In this document: piece after piece, positions 1 through 8,452 of the stretch
How the letters are laid out: each line of letters opens with the position of its first letter
Numbering within the stretch: position 1 is the stretch's first letter
Assembly (NCBI GenBank): GCA_937996655.1
Contig: CALKUK010000013.1
Location: forward strand, 496,001-560,000
DNA from: an uncultured Sphingomonadaceae bacterium
GTDB taxonomy: Bacteria > Pseudomonadota > Alphaproteobacteria > Sphingomonadales > Sphingomonadaceae
Direction of reading: 5' to 3'
DNA length: 64,000 bases
Made by a program: the position numbers and the translations under genes
Notes under the pieces: generated by a model
Seen by the model: the letters and a program-made list of their open reading frames with translations, nothing else
Database searches by the model: none
Told to the model about the DNA's origin: nothing

Positions 1-293
1 TGGTCCAGCGACTGGTTGCCCAAAAGATAATGGATCGCCTGAAGGACGGGTCCGGCATGCGGCTTAACTGCAACCTTGTCCTGCGGGCGCAGCGCATGAA
101 AATAGAGCGCGGACATAATCGCCGTCATCGACGCGCAGCTGGCCTGGTGCCCGCCGACCTTCAACCCATCACGCTTCTCACGAATGTGGTTGGCGTTGTG
201 CACAGTCCATGATGACAACCAGCGCAGCCGGGTATCAAGGGCTTCCAACGCTGAAACAACGTCTGCGCGGCTGTCCGCATTCAAGGTGAGCAT
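1..293 (-). CDS. Homodimeric 2-oxoacid dehydrogenase E1 (transketolase/AceE-like, MdeB-type), N-terminal part
   Basis: Only the first 97 residues lie in the window; the rest runs off the left edge. The start ATG (293-291) is preceded by a clear GGAGG. Visible hallmarks are a short helical lead-in with RWLSSWTVHNANH followed by DGLKVGGHQAS and KPHAGPVLQAIHYLLG, which match the thiamine-diphosphate-domain entry of homodimeric E1 enzymes (the AceE motif is LGGHMAS...HISPGVYA). It is divergent from an Lrp/AsnC regulator. That is the arrangement known from Pseudomonas putida mdeR/mdeB, where MdeB is an alpha-ketobutyrate-type E1 acting after methionine gamma-lyase. The 2-oxoacid substrate here is inferred, not shown. 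A true AceE (pyruvate) or a stand-alone transketolase is the alternative. Confidence 0.72.
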   Translation of the reverse strand, partial: MLTLNADSRADVVSALEALDTRLRWLSSWTVHNANHIREKRDGLKVGGHQASCASMTAIMSALYFHALRPQDKVAVKPHAGPVLQAIHYLLGNQSLD

Positions 294-421
294 GGCCGGG
301 CCTCCGCAAGATGATTTGGTGGAAGTAGCGCCGATCACTGGGAAATGTCCTTGCGATTTCCGCTATCGATCGACCCTATATTGGCATATATCATCTAATA
401 TTGAATGAATCGGAGCATAAT
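294..421. promoter_or_regulatory. Divergent control region between the E1 gene and the Lrp/AsnC gene
   Basis: This 128-bp gap must hold the promoters of both divergent genes. Positions 375-406 are strikingly AT-rich against the GC-rich surroundings, as expected for an Lrp/AsnC-type binding region. No convincing -35/-10 pair or perfect palindrome can be fixed by eye. Confidence 0.4.
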
Positions 422-898
422 ATGCCAAATTTCTCTCCAGACCCGATTGATATCAAGATTCTGGAAGCGCTTCAGGCAAATGGACGGATCACCAATCAGG
501 AACTGGCAGATCAGGTCGGCCTTTCCCCAAGCCCGTGCCTGCGGCGGGTCCGACATCTGGAAAGCGACGGTGTCATATCGCGCTACGTCGCGCTGGTAGA
601 CCCCGAAGCACTGGGCTTGAACGTCACGGCCTTTGTCCGCGTTCGGCTGGACCAGCAGGATGACCGTCATCTCGAAGCATTTGAAGCGGCCATTGCGGGC
701 TTTCCGGAAGTGATGGAATGTTATTTGATGACCGGGGAGTCTGATTATCAGCTGCGCGTTCTGGTCCGCTCGCTCACGCAGTTTGAGGACTTTTTGCGCA
801 ACAGCCTCACCCGGGTCCCCGGGGTAGCCAATGTGACGACAAGTTTCGCCCTGCGTCCCGTCATTTACAAAACGGCGTTGCCAACGCTAGACACCTGA
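422..898 (+). CDS. Lrp/AsnC-family transcriptional regulator (MdeR-like)
   Basis: This is a 158-residue protein of normal Lrp length. Residues about 5-60 form the N-terminal HTH (IDIKILEALQANGR, then LSPSPCLRRVRHLE as recognition helix). Residues about 65-150 form the RAM/ligand domain (MECYLMTGESDYQLRV). The ATG at 422 has GGAG 8 bases upstream and is preferred over the in-frame ATG at 401, which lacks a ribosome site. It is divergent from an MdeB-like E1 gene and followed 22 bp later by an amino-acid permease, so it probably senses an amino acid and controls one or both. Lrp family membership is certain; the MdeR orthology is inference from synteny. Confidence 0.88.
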   Translation: MPNFSPDPIDIKILEALQANGRITNQELADQVGLSPSPCLRRVRHLESDGVISRYVALVDPEALGLNVTAFVRVRLDQQDDRHLEAFEAAIAGFPEVMECYLMTGESDYQLRVLVRSLTQFEDFLRNSLTRVPGVANVTTSFALRPVIYKTALPTLDT

Positions 899-920
899 AA
901 AGGGAAGCAGGGGATTGAAT

Positions 921-2318
921 ATGTCTGAGGCAAGTCTGGTTGGATCGGTGCCGCCCGCACCCAAAAACGAACTGAGCCGGACGCTCAAATCCCGCCATGT
1001 TTCCATGATCACCTTTGGCGGCATCATTGGCGCCGGGCTGTTTGTCGGATCATCGACCGCGATCAGCACGATCGGTCCTGCCGTTGTCCTCAGCTACGCT
1101 TTGGCCGGTTTCCTTGTCCTGCTTGTCATGCGGATGATCTCCGAAATGGCGATGGCCATGCCGGGCGTGCAGACCTTCCCGGATTTTGCCCGCGCAGGCG
1201 TTGGCAATTGGGCCGGCTTCATGGTCGGCTGGCTTTATTGGTATTTCTGGGTTGTCGTCATCGCGATTGAGGCGATTGCCGGTGCCAAAATCATCAACGG
1301 CTGGTTCCCCCAATTTGAAGTTTGGGAAATTGGCGTGGTGCTGATGGCCCTTTTGACAGGCGTCAATCTGTTATCGGCCAAATCCTATGGGGAATTTGAA
1401 TTCTGGTTTGCCTCGACAAAGGTCGTCGCCATCATCGTCTTCATTCTGGTCGCCGCCGCCTATGCGACAGGCCTCACCTCGTCTGCCGGTCCGGTCTTTG
1501 CCAATCTAACCGCGCATGGCGGCTTTGCACCTGCGGGCATTGCAGCGATCTTTGCTGGTGTCGCGACGACCATCTTTTCCCTGTGCGGCGCAGAAATCGC
1601 GACGCTTGCGGCGGCAGAGTCCGAAGCAGGGGCAAAAACCATCGCCCGCATGACCATCTCGGTTTCGGTCCGGATCCTCATCTTCTTCGTTCTGTCGATC
1701 TTCATGATCGTGTCGGTCGTCCCTTGGACGGACATCAAGGCGGGCGTCTCTCCCTTTGCGCAGGCCCTGCGGGTCATGGGCTATCCTTCGGCAGATCTGA
1801 TCATGAACGGCATCGTGCTGGTGGCCGTGCTGTCCTGCCTCAATTCCGGCATCTACATCACCTCGCGCGCCATGTTCGGCCTTGCCCAAAATGGGGATGC
1901 CCCACAGTCCTGCGTCCAGCTGAGCCGGTCAAAAGTCCCGGCCCGCGCCATCCTGATTGCGAGCCTGTTCAGCTATGGTGCGCTCGCGGCGTCTGTACTG
2001 TCGCCGGACCGTGTGTTTAACTTCCTCGTGAACTCTTCCGGCGCGATCATGCTGTTTATCTATATGCTGATCGCGCTCGCCCAATTGCGTCTGCGCGCGC
2101 AGATCGAGGCTGAAGACCCATCGCGCCTGCAGGTGAAGATGTGGCTGTTCCCTTATGCCACATGGGCGACCATCGCCGGGATGATCGCGATCCTGGTGCT
2201 GATGGGCTTGGCTGAAGGGACGGCGATTGAACTGGGCGCCAGCGTGCTGGTGACGGCGCTCTTCGCCCTTGGCTATTGGGCGAAGACGCAGTTGCAGCAA
2301 TCGCGCCAGTCCGCCTGA
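921..2318 (+). CDS. Amino-acid permease, APC superfamily (GabP/ProY-like)
   Basis: This 465-residue inner-membrane protein has about 12 hydrophobic segments. The diagnostic APC signature FGGIIGAGLFVGSS lies at residues about 33-46 in TM1, followed by the TM3 region and GAEIATLAAAE in TM6. This is typical of the amino-acid transporter (AAT) branch that imports neutral amino acids, GABA or proline with protons. ATG 921 follows AGGGG; a TTG six bases upstream is less likely. Its place between an Lrp-type regulator and an omega-amino-acid aminotransferase suggests import of an amino acid such as beta-alanine or GABA. The exact substrate cannot be read from sequence. Confidence 0.85.
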   Translation: MSEASLVGSVPPAPKNELSRTLKSRHVSMITFGGIIGAGLFVGSSTAISTIGPAVVLSYALAGFLVLLVMRMISEMAMAMPGVQTFPDFARAGVGNWAGFMVGWLYWYFWVVVIAIEAIAGAKIINGWFPQFEVWEIGVVLMALLTGVNLLSAKSYGEFEFWFASTKVVAIIVFILVAAAYATGLTSSAGPVFANLTAHGGFAPAGIAAIFAGVATTIFSLCGAEIATLAAAESEAGAKTIARMTISVSVRILIFFVLSIFMIVSVVPWTDIKAGVSPFAQALRVMGYPSADLIMNGIVLVAVLSCLNSGIYITSRAMFGLAQNGDAPQSCVQLSRSKVPARAILIASLFSYGALAASVLSPDRVFNFLVNSSGAIMLFIYMLIALAQLRLRAQIEAEDPSRLQVKMWLFPYATWATIAGMIAILVLMGLAEGTAIELGASVLVTALFALGYWAKTQLQQSRQSA

Positions 2319-2417
2319 TCAGGGACGAGAATTTTCCGATCGCAACATTCTTTTCAATCGCGATGAAGCCGCTGCGCATTGCATAAGCCTCAAAACGCCA
2401 GACGCTGGAGCCTATAT

Positions 2418-3734
2418 ATGACCCTTCAAAACGATCCACTTGCCGCATTGTGGATGCCCTTTACGGCAAACCGCGCGTTCAAGGCGACACCGCGCCAGCT
2501 GAAGTCTGCAAAGGACATGCATTACACCAGCGATGACGGACGTCAGATTTTGGACGGCACGGCGGGTCTTTGGGCGGTCAATGCCGGGCATTGCCGCCCC
2601 TCGATCGTTGAGGCGATCCAGAAGACAGCGGCTGAGCTTGATTATGCGCCGCCCTTCCAATTGGGGCACCCGCTGTCGTTTGAATTGGCAACACGCGTTG
2701 CCGACCTGATGCCCGCCGGTTTGGACCGCATTTTCTTCACCAACTCCGGATCTGAATCGGTCGACACAGCCCTCAAGATTGCGCTCGCCTATCAGCGTGC
2801 CCGTGGTCAGGGTACACGTACCCGCCTCATCGGGCGCGAACGCGGCTATAACGGCGTGGGTTTTGGCGGCATTTCGGTGGGCGGCATCGTCAACAACCGC
2901 CGTCAGTTCGGAACATTGCTGACCGGTGTTGACCACCTGCCCCATACCCATAATCTGGAGCACAACGCCTTCACCAAGGGTCGCCCGCAATGGGGTGCGC
3001 ATCTGGCCGACAATCTCGAAGCCATCGTTGCGTTGCACGGAGCAGAAACCATCGCGGCGGTCATCGTCGAGCCGATGGCTGGCTCCACCGGGGTTCTGGT
3101 GCCACCACAGGGCTATCTGGAAAAGTTGCGTGAAATCACGACCAAGCACGGCATTCTGCTGATCTTTGATGAAGTCATCACAGGCTTTGGCCGTGTGGGC
3201 GGCGCAACCGCTTCCGGCACGCTGGGCGTCACGCCGGATATGATCACGATGGCCAAGGGCCTGACGAACGCAGCTGTGCCGATGGGCGCTGTGGCGGTCA
3301 GCCGCCATGTGCACGATGGCGTTGTCGAAGGCGCTGCCGACGGAATCGAACTGTTCCACGGCTACACCTATTCCGGCCACCCGCTTGCAGCAGCCGCTGG
3401 TTTGGCCACGCTGGACCTCTACAAGTCCGAAGGCCTTTTTGAACATGCCGCCTCGCTCCACGGTTATTGGGAAGACGCGGTCCACAGCCTGAAGGGCAAG
3501 CGCCACATCATCGACATCCGCAACATGGGCATTGTGGCGGGCATTGAGCTGGAGCCGCGCCCCGGTGCCCCCACCAAGCGCGCGACCGAGCTCTTCCAAA
3601 AATGTTTCGACAACGGCCTCTTGGTCCGCGCCACGGGCGACATCATCGCGCTGTCACCGCCGCTCATCCTCCAAAAGACGCATATCGACGAGATGGTCGG
3701 GCGGATTGCGGAGTTGGTCGAAACGATCGACTAA
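2418..3734 (+). CDS. Class III aminotransferase, beta-alanine (omega-amino acid):pyruvate aminotransferase-like
   Basis: This 438-residue PLP enzyme would transfer the terminal amino group of an omega-amino acid to pyruvate. It starts with the LWMPFTANR motif typical of the omega-APT group, has GSESVDTALK (residues 111-120, phosphate binding), LIFDEVITGFGR (Asp251 contacts the pyridine nitrogen) and MAKGLTNAAVPMG with Lys280 as the Schiff-base lysine. ATG 2418 follows CTGGAG at 2405-2410; an upstream in-frame start at 2379 has no ribosome site. It sits 99 bp after the permease and 10 bp before the methyltransferase gene, suggesting one operon. Diamine or taurine:pyruvate aminotransferases are close relatives, so the substrate is only probable. 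Confidence 0.87.
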   Translation: MTLQNDPLAALWMPFTANRAFKATPRQLKSAKDMHYTSDDGRQILDGTAGLWAVNAGHCRPSIVEAIQKTAAELDYAPPFQLGHPLSFELATRVADLMPAGLDRIFFTNSGSESVDTALKIALAYQRARGQGTRTRLIGRERGYNGVGFGGISVGGIVNNRRQFGTLLTGVDHLPHTHNLEHNAFTKGRPQWGAHLADNLEAIVALHGAETIAAVIVEPMAGSTGVLVPPQGYLEKLREITTKHGILLIFDEVITGFGRVGGATASGTLGVTPDMITMAKGLTNAAVPMGAVAVSRHVHDGVVEGAADGIELFHGYTYSGHPLAAAAGLATLDLYKSEGLFEHAASLHGYWEDAVHSLKGKRHIIDIRNMGIVAGIELEPRPGAPTKRATELFQKCFDNGLLVRATGDIIALSPPLILQKTHIDEMVGRIAELVETID

Positions 3735-3744
3735 GGAGACCAAC

Positions 3745-4623
3745 ATGGGCGTGACGATATTGGACGGCGGGATCAGCCGCGAATTGCAAAAACTCGGCGC
3801 GCCCTTCCGCCAGCCGGAATGGTCGGCACTTGCCCTCATTGAAACGCCCGAACTCGTCGGGGCGGCACATGATCTTTTCGCGGCCGCCGGTGCCAATGTC
3901 ATCACGACCAACAGCTATGCGATTGTGCCCTTTCATCTTGGCGCGGAGCGGTTCGCGTCGGACGGCGCCCGTCTGGCGGCCCTTTGCGGGCAGCTCGCGC
4001 GGGACGTGGGCGACGCCCGCGGCGTTAAGGTTGCCGCCTCCCTCCCGCCCGTTCTTGGATCCTATCGACCTGATCTGTTCAATGAAGACGAGGCCCGGGC
4101 GATCCTAGATGTGCTGATTGCGGGTCTGTCTCCTTATGGTGACATCTGGCTGGCCGAAACGTTGAGCACCCTGGCTGAGGCGCGGTTGATTGCGGAGATG
4201 CTGGCAGCCGATACCCGGCCGCTTTGGCTGTCCTTCACCCTTGACGATGCCGGTGTCGCGACGTTGCGCTCGGGCGAAAGCGTGCAGTCCGCCGCGGCTC
4301 TTGCAAAAGCCGTTGGCGCAGAAGCGCTTCTGTTCAATTGCAGCCGCCCCGAAGTCATGGACGCTGCCATTTGCGAAGCCAAAGCAGAGCTGGTCGGCAC
4401 GGACATTGCCATCGGCGCCTATGCCAACGGGTTTGGCCAGGAAGATGAGGGCGCGGCGAACGAAGTCATCCGTGCCATCCGTCCTGATTTGGATCCCCCA
4501 CGTTATCTCACTTGGGCGCAAACATGGGTCGCCTCCGGCGCATCAATTGTTGGCGGCTGTTGCGGGATTGGGCCGGATCACATTGCCGCCATGGCTGGCG
4601 CGTTCAACGGCGTTGACGCGTGA
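3745..4623 (+). CDS. Homocysteine S-methyltransferase family protein
   Basis: This is a 292-residue TIM-barrel enzyme of the BHMT/MmuM/MetH-N family. The zinc ligands are visible: NCS with Cys199, and GGCCG with Cys272 and Cys273. The N-terminus shows the LDGGIS opening and NVITTNSYAI substrate-loop motifs. A strong AAGGAGA precedes ATG 3745. It would transfer a methyl group from S-methylmethionine, a betaine or a similar donor to homocysteine; the donor cannot be deduced. It is separate from the cobalamin-dependent MetH encoded near 53 kb. Its neighbourhood, with an MdeB-like E1 on one side and a betaine-type demethylation operon on the other, makes a methylated catabolite a reasonable donor. 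It overlaps the next gene by 4 bp. Confidence 0.86.
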   Translation: MGVTILDGGISRELQKLGAPFRQPEWSALALIETPELVGAAHDLFAAAGANVITTNSYAIVPFHLGAERFASDGARLAALCGQLARDVGDARGVKVAASLPPVLGSYRPDLFNEDEARAILDVLIAGLSPYGDIWLAETLSTLAEARLIAEMLAADTRPLWLSFTLDDAGVATLRSGESVQSAAALAKAVGAEALLFNCSRPEVMDAAICEAKAELVGTDIAIGAYANGFGQEDEGAANEVIRAIRPDLDPPRYLTWAQTWVASGASIVGGCCGIGPDHIAAMAGAFNGVDA

Positions 4624-5573
4624 GCGGCGGTTTCACTGCCTCTGATCTCATCCACAGCAACATCGGGCTGTATTCAGCGCTATTCTTTTTCTTCCTGCTC
4701 GGGATCGAACTGGCAGCGATCAAGCTCTGGCGCGCGCGCGGAAAAATGCCTGCCAAGGATGCGCTGACCGGCATTCTGACAGGTGTGTTGAGCGATCCTG
4801 TCAACGGCTTTTCCGCCTTTATCACGCTCGGCATCTTGGCGTTGGTGGCGCCGTTTCAGGTCTATAGCCTGCCGGTCACCGCTGGCACGTTCCTGTTGTG
4901 CTTCTTCCTCGATGATCTGCGCTTCTATTGCCACCACCGCGTCGCTCACCGGGTCCGTTGGGTTTGGGCGATGCATGTCGTGCACCATTCGAGCGAGGAA
5001 TATAATCTGGCGGTCGCGCTGCGACAGGGCTGGACGAAGCATTTCACCGGCACGATGCTGTTCAAAATACCGTTGGTGCTGGTCGGTTTTGACCCGGTCA
5101 TGGTCACCTTCTGCGGCGTCCTCAACGCCACTTTCCAGTTCATGCTGCACACTGAAACGGTGGATAAGCTCCCCCGCTGGGTCGAGTTTCTTTTCAACAC
5201 GCCGTCGCATCACCGCGTCCACCACGCCAATAATCCGCGCTATCTGGATGCCAACTATGCAGGCACGTTCATCATTTGGGACCGACTGTTCGGCACCTTT
5301 GTCGCTGAAGATGACCACGAGAAGCCCGTCTACGGGCTAGTGAAAAACCTGAAGACCTTCAACATTCTGACCGTGCTGAGCCATGAATATATCGGCATTG
5401 CAAAAGACGTTGCGCAACCTGGCCTGACGCTCTGGCAGCGGATCTGCTATGTATTTGCGCCACCGGGGTGGAGCCATGACGGCTCGCGGCTGACATCGGA
5501 AGATATCAAGCGCGAGGCAGGCGTTGGCCTTCAGACGATACCGCTGGTCCCCAGCCCAGACGCAGCGCGTTGA
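4620..5573 (+). CDS. Sterol desaturase / fatty acid hydroxylase family membrane protein
   Basis: This 317-residue integral membrane di-iron enzyme has four or so N-terminal hydrophobic spans followed by the histidine clusters of the family. These are the HHRVAH box, then MHVVHHSS, and near residue 195 SHHRVHHANN. They coordinate the two irons used for hydroxylation or desaturation of a lipid. Translation starts at GTG 4620, overlapping the previous stop (GTGA), and ends by overlapping the ATG of the next gene, so all three are translationally coupled. Bacterial members hydroxylate carotenoids, hopanoids or ornithine lipids; nothing here fixes the substrate. Confidence 0.85.
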   Translation: MSGGFTASDLIHSNIGLYSALFFFFLLGIELAAIKLWRARGKMPAKDALTGILTGVLSDPVNGFSAFITLGILALVAPFQVYSLPVTAGTFLLCFFLDDLRFYCHHRVAHRVRWVWAMHVVHHSSEEYNLAVALRQGWTKHFTGTMLFKIPLVLVGFDPVMVTFCGVLNATFQFMLHTETVDKLPRWVEFLFNTPSHHRVHHANNPRYLDANYAGTFIIWDRLFGTFVAEDDHEKPVYGLVKNLKTFNILTVLSHEYIGIAKDVAQPGLTLWQRICYVFAPPGWSHDGSRLTSEDIKREAGVGLQTIPLVPSPDAAR

Positions 5574-6130
5574 TGCCGCTCCACTACGTCCTGACCGACG
5601 CGCTGGTCGCACTCATTGCAGGATGGGGCGCCTGGAAAATGTGGAGGACCAATCGGGCGATGGCCGCACTTGGTTTTGCCCTGTTTGCGCTTGCCGGGGT
5701 GATCGGGACCGTCCGGATCACCAGCGGCTTGGTTGAACCATTGGCAGCCCTCCACAAAGGCGTGTCGCAATTGGGCGGCATTGCCGGGCTCACCTTGCTG
5801 CTCGCCCAGATCCTGCGGGATAAAGGCTGGCGTTTCCCTATAGGCGCGGGCCTGTGTGTCGCGGGTGCAATGGCGGTGAGCGCGGTCGCCCTGCCCGCCA
5901 TTGGTGCGGTTCTCTTTGTCCTGATGCTGATCGCTGCCATTGCCCTCAGCCTAAAGCCGCGCAATTCAAGTGCTGCGCTGGGCTTTGTCGTGATGCTGCT
6001 GAACATAACCCTCGTGCGGCAATCCGATCATCTGGCCGCAGACCTGAGCTGGCACATCTACCACCTGCTTGTCTCGACGTGGCTGTACTGCGTCGCACGC
6101 GGATTTTTGAAGGCGCCCCGCGCGGCTTGA
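5573..6130 (+). CDS. Small polytopic membrane protein of unknown function
   Basis: This 185-residue protein is almost entirely hydrophobic, with five or six predicted spans (for example around residues 8-20, 30-50, 62-80, 90-130 and 145-175). No catalytic motif is recognisable. Its ATG shares a base with the stop of the sterol-desaturase gene (TGATG), so it is translated by coupling and probably works with that enzyme or stabilises it in the membrane. It converges on the oppositely oriented oxidoreductase gene, only 4 bp away. Function unknown. Confidence 0.75.
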   Translation: MPLHYVLTDALVALIAGWGAWKMWRTNRAMAALGFALFALAGVIGTVRITSGLVEPLAALHKGVSQLGGIAGLTLLLAQILRDKGWRFPIGAGLCVAGAMAVSAVALPAIGAVLFVLMLIAAIALSLKPRNSSAALGFVVMLLNITLVRQSDHLAADLSWHIYHLLVSTWLYCVARGFLKAPRAA

Positions 6131-6134
6131 CGCG

Positions 6135-7205
6135 CTATCCGGCGAGGACGATCTTGCCGACATGGCGTTTGGTCAAAAACGCCTCCTGCGCCTTTACGAT
6201 GTCGAACAGCGGGAAGGTCGCCGCGATGCAGGGTTTAATCTCCCCCCGCTCGATATAGCCGATAAGGTTGGCGAACACCTCTTCCTCCAGAACGGTGCAG
6301 CCGAGCAGACGTAAATCCTTCAGATACAGCGTCCGCAGATCCAGTTCGACCAACGGCCCGGCAATCGCGCCAGCCACCCCATAGCGCCCGCCGCGCTTAA
6401 GGCCGTTCAGAATGGCACCGAATTGCGGGCCGCCAACGATATCAACCACCGCATCAAAATAGTCCGCGCCAAAATGCGCCGTCAGATCGGCATCGCGTGG
6501 GACGATTTGGTCTGCGCCCAAAGCGCGGACGGCATCCGCTTTGTCGCCGCCGACCATCGCCACCACCTCTGCCCCGCGCCGCTTGGCGAGTTGGACAGCG
6601 GCAGACCCGACGCCGCCCGACGCCCCGGTGATGAGCACCCGCTCCCCTGCCGAAAGCGCAATCCGCGTCAGCATATTTTCCGCCGCTGAATAGGCGCACG
6701 GAAAGCTGGCGAGTTCTACATCGCTGAGGTCGCATTCAATGGCGTGCGCGTGGACAGAGGGCACACAGGCGTAATCCGCAAAAGCGCCGTCTACTTCCGA
6801 CCCAAAATAGCGGACGTCATAGCGGTCCACCCCACGGAACACCGGCTCCACCAGCACCCGTTCCCCAATACGGGAGGGGGCCACGCCCGAGCCAACTGCA
6901 ACGATCCGGCCACAGGCGTCTGCGCCCTGAATGCGCGGGAACTGGAACGCTGCGCCGGACCAGCCGTCGTCGTCCGCACCGGCCATGCCGCTGGCCGCTC
7001 CCGCATCTGTCGCATCCGCTACAGCCTTGGAATACCAGCCGATGCGCGTGTTGATATCGGTATTATTGACCCCCGCCGCACCGACGCGGATCAGGACGTC
7101 CCCTGCCCCTGGCTGCGGGACAACGACATCATCCCGCAGATCAAGGCAATCAAACCCGCCATGCCGGGTCAGTAGGACCGCGCGCATGGTGGTGGGGATG
7201 GTCAT
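6135..7205 (-). CDS. MDR-superfamily oxidoreductase (quinone oxidoreductase-like, zinc-less)
   Basis: This 356-residue protein has the GroES-like N-domain (GVNNTDIN, FPRIQGADACG) and a Rossmann domain with GASGGVGSAAVQLA at about residues 180-193 for NADP(H). The catalytic-zinc Cys seen in alcohol dehydrogenases is replaced by Asn (NNTDIN) and there is no four-Cys structural zinc lobe, so it is a QOR-type enzyme rather than a classical alcohol dehydrogenase. ATG 7205 overlaps the Rieske gene stop (ATGA). It is last in the demethylation operon and could supply electrons or reduce a product, which is inference. Confidence 0.84.
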   Translation of the reverse strand: MTIPTTMRAVLLTRHGGFDCLDLRDDVVVPQPGAGDVLIRVGAAGVNNTDINTRIGWYSKAVADATDAGAASGMAGADDDGWSGAAFQFPRIQGADACGRIVAVGSGVAPSRIGERVLVEPVFRGVDRYDVRYFGSEVDGAFADYACVPSVHAHAIECDLSDVELASFPCAYSAAENMLTRIALSAGERVLITGASGGVGSAAVQLAKRRGAEVVAMVGGDKADAVRALGADQIVPRDADLTAHFGADYFDAVVDIVGGPQFGAILNGLKRGGRYGVAGAIAGPLVELDLRTLYLKDLRLLGCTVLEEEVFANLIGYIERGEIKPCIAATFPLFDIVKAQEAFLTKRHVGKIVLAG

Positions 7206-8452
7206 TCCGCCCGCGCCAACCCGAACTGATTGAGGTACCATTTCTGGAACTTGATCACGCTGCCTTCCTGATCGGAATAGCGGCCCGGGCGATAACGGCT
7301 GGACATGATACCGGCCTGATTATTCTCGGTAATCACCTTATCCTGCGTCGTCGTGGCGTGGTAACCCCAGATCATCTTGTCGATATCGACCTGATCTTCC
7401 TTGGCCCGGCCATCGACGAGCCAGATCATTTCCACATCCGTTTCCAGAGCCGCACGCGGCGTAAACTGGAACAGGATCACAAAATGGTCATCAGCCACAA
7501 TCTGGCTAAATGGGCTGAAGCTCAAGTGCATCCGACCGCCATCGGCCTTTGTGCGCTTGCCCATCAGGGGCGATGGCGCGGTGCCGTCCTGCGTTTCAGA
7601 TGCTGCACCTTCCTTGTTCATCCGCTGCATCAACAGGCGCAGATGGCTGCTGTCCGGCGCGTCATCAATATTCCCAATCGGACGGCCTGCCGCCGCCGCG
7701 CTGTCTTCCCAAGCCTTGAGCTTGGGCGTGAAGCTGGCGATCGCATCGGCTGGGCCGGAGCTTGGCCCTGCGCCAACAGCCACGATCGATTCTGCGGCAT
7801 GCATGGAGCAGAATTCGGGATGCGAGGGCACGCAGTGATAACATTCAAAGAAGTTTTCCACGACCAGCTTCCAGTTGGCCGTCGTGGGGTAGCTTCCGGC
7901 ATGGGCGATGCGCGCATCCGCCATGCCATGATAGTCGAGGATCGGCCCCAGATCGCCGAAGGTGGCATCGAAATCGACCGGCTCTTCTTCGCTCATATTG
8001 ATGAAGATGAGGCCATGGAACACGCGGATATGGCAGGCAAACAGGCTGTTTTCCGCCTTGTTGAAATCCTCGGGCATAAGGCGCGCCGAAATCAGTCGAC
8101 CATCCAGCCCGAACGTCCAAGCGTGATAGGGGCAGACCAAGCGCGGCGCATTCCCGCTTTCTGCTGAACAGATGGTGGAGCCACGGTGGCGGCAAACGTT
8201 GAAGAAGGCGCGGACGCTGTCTTCATTTTCGCGAATGACGATGATCTGTTCAGACCCGATCTTGAAGAGGAAGTAATCCCCCTTGTTGGGAATGCGCGAC
8301 ACATGTCCCGCGACGATCCATTTCTGGCTGATGACCTGATCCATATCGGCCTGGAACACCGCGTCGCTCGCGTAAAATTCCTGATCAAAACTATAGCCGA
8401 CCCGCGTGTTCGCGGCGAGACGATGCATCAATTGGTTCTGGGTTTCAGACAT
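7202..8452 (-). CDS. Rieske non-haem iron oxygenase alpha subunit, GbcA/stachydrine demethylase-like
   Basis: This 416-residue terminal oxygenase has a Rieske [2Fe-2S] site formed by CRHRG (Cys87, His89) and CPYHAW (Cys107, His110). The catalytic domain shows ENFFECYHC and PSHPEF (His206, His211) of the two-His-one-carboxylate iron site. The close spacing and WKLVVEN context match the quaternary-ammonium group (glycine-betaine monooxygenase GbcA, proline-betaine demethylase, carnitine oxygenase), which removes an N-methyl group as formaldehyde. It is embedded between two flavin demethylase-like genes upstream and an MDR gene downstream, with 1-4 bp overlaps. No ferredoxin reductase partner (GbcB-like) is encoded in the window. 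The exact betaine is not known. Confidence 0.88.
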   Translation of the reverse strand: MSETQNQLMHRLAANTRVGYSFDQEFYASDAVFQADMDQVISQKWIVAGHVSRIPNKGDYFLFKIGSEQIIVIRENEDSVRAFFNVCRHRGSTICSAESGNAPRLVCPYHAWTFGLDGRLISARLMPEDFNKAENSLFACHIRVFHGLIFINMSEEEPVDFDATFGDLGPILDYHGMADARIAHAGSYPTTANWKLVVENFFECYHCVPSHPEFCSMHAAESIVAVGAGPSSGPADAIASFTPKLKAWEDSAAAAGRPIGNIDDAPDSSHLRLLMQRMNKEGAASETQDGTAPSPLMGKRTKADGGRMHLSFSPFSQIVADDHFVILFQFTPRAALETDVEMIWLVDGRAKEDQVDIDKMIWGYHATTTQDKVITENNQAGIMSSRYRPGRYSDQEGSVIKFQKWYLNQFGLARAE

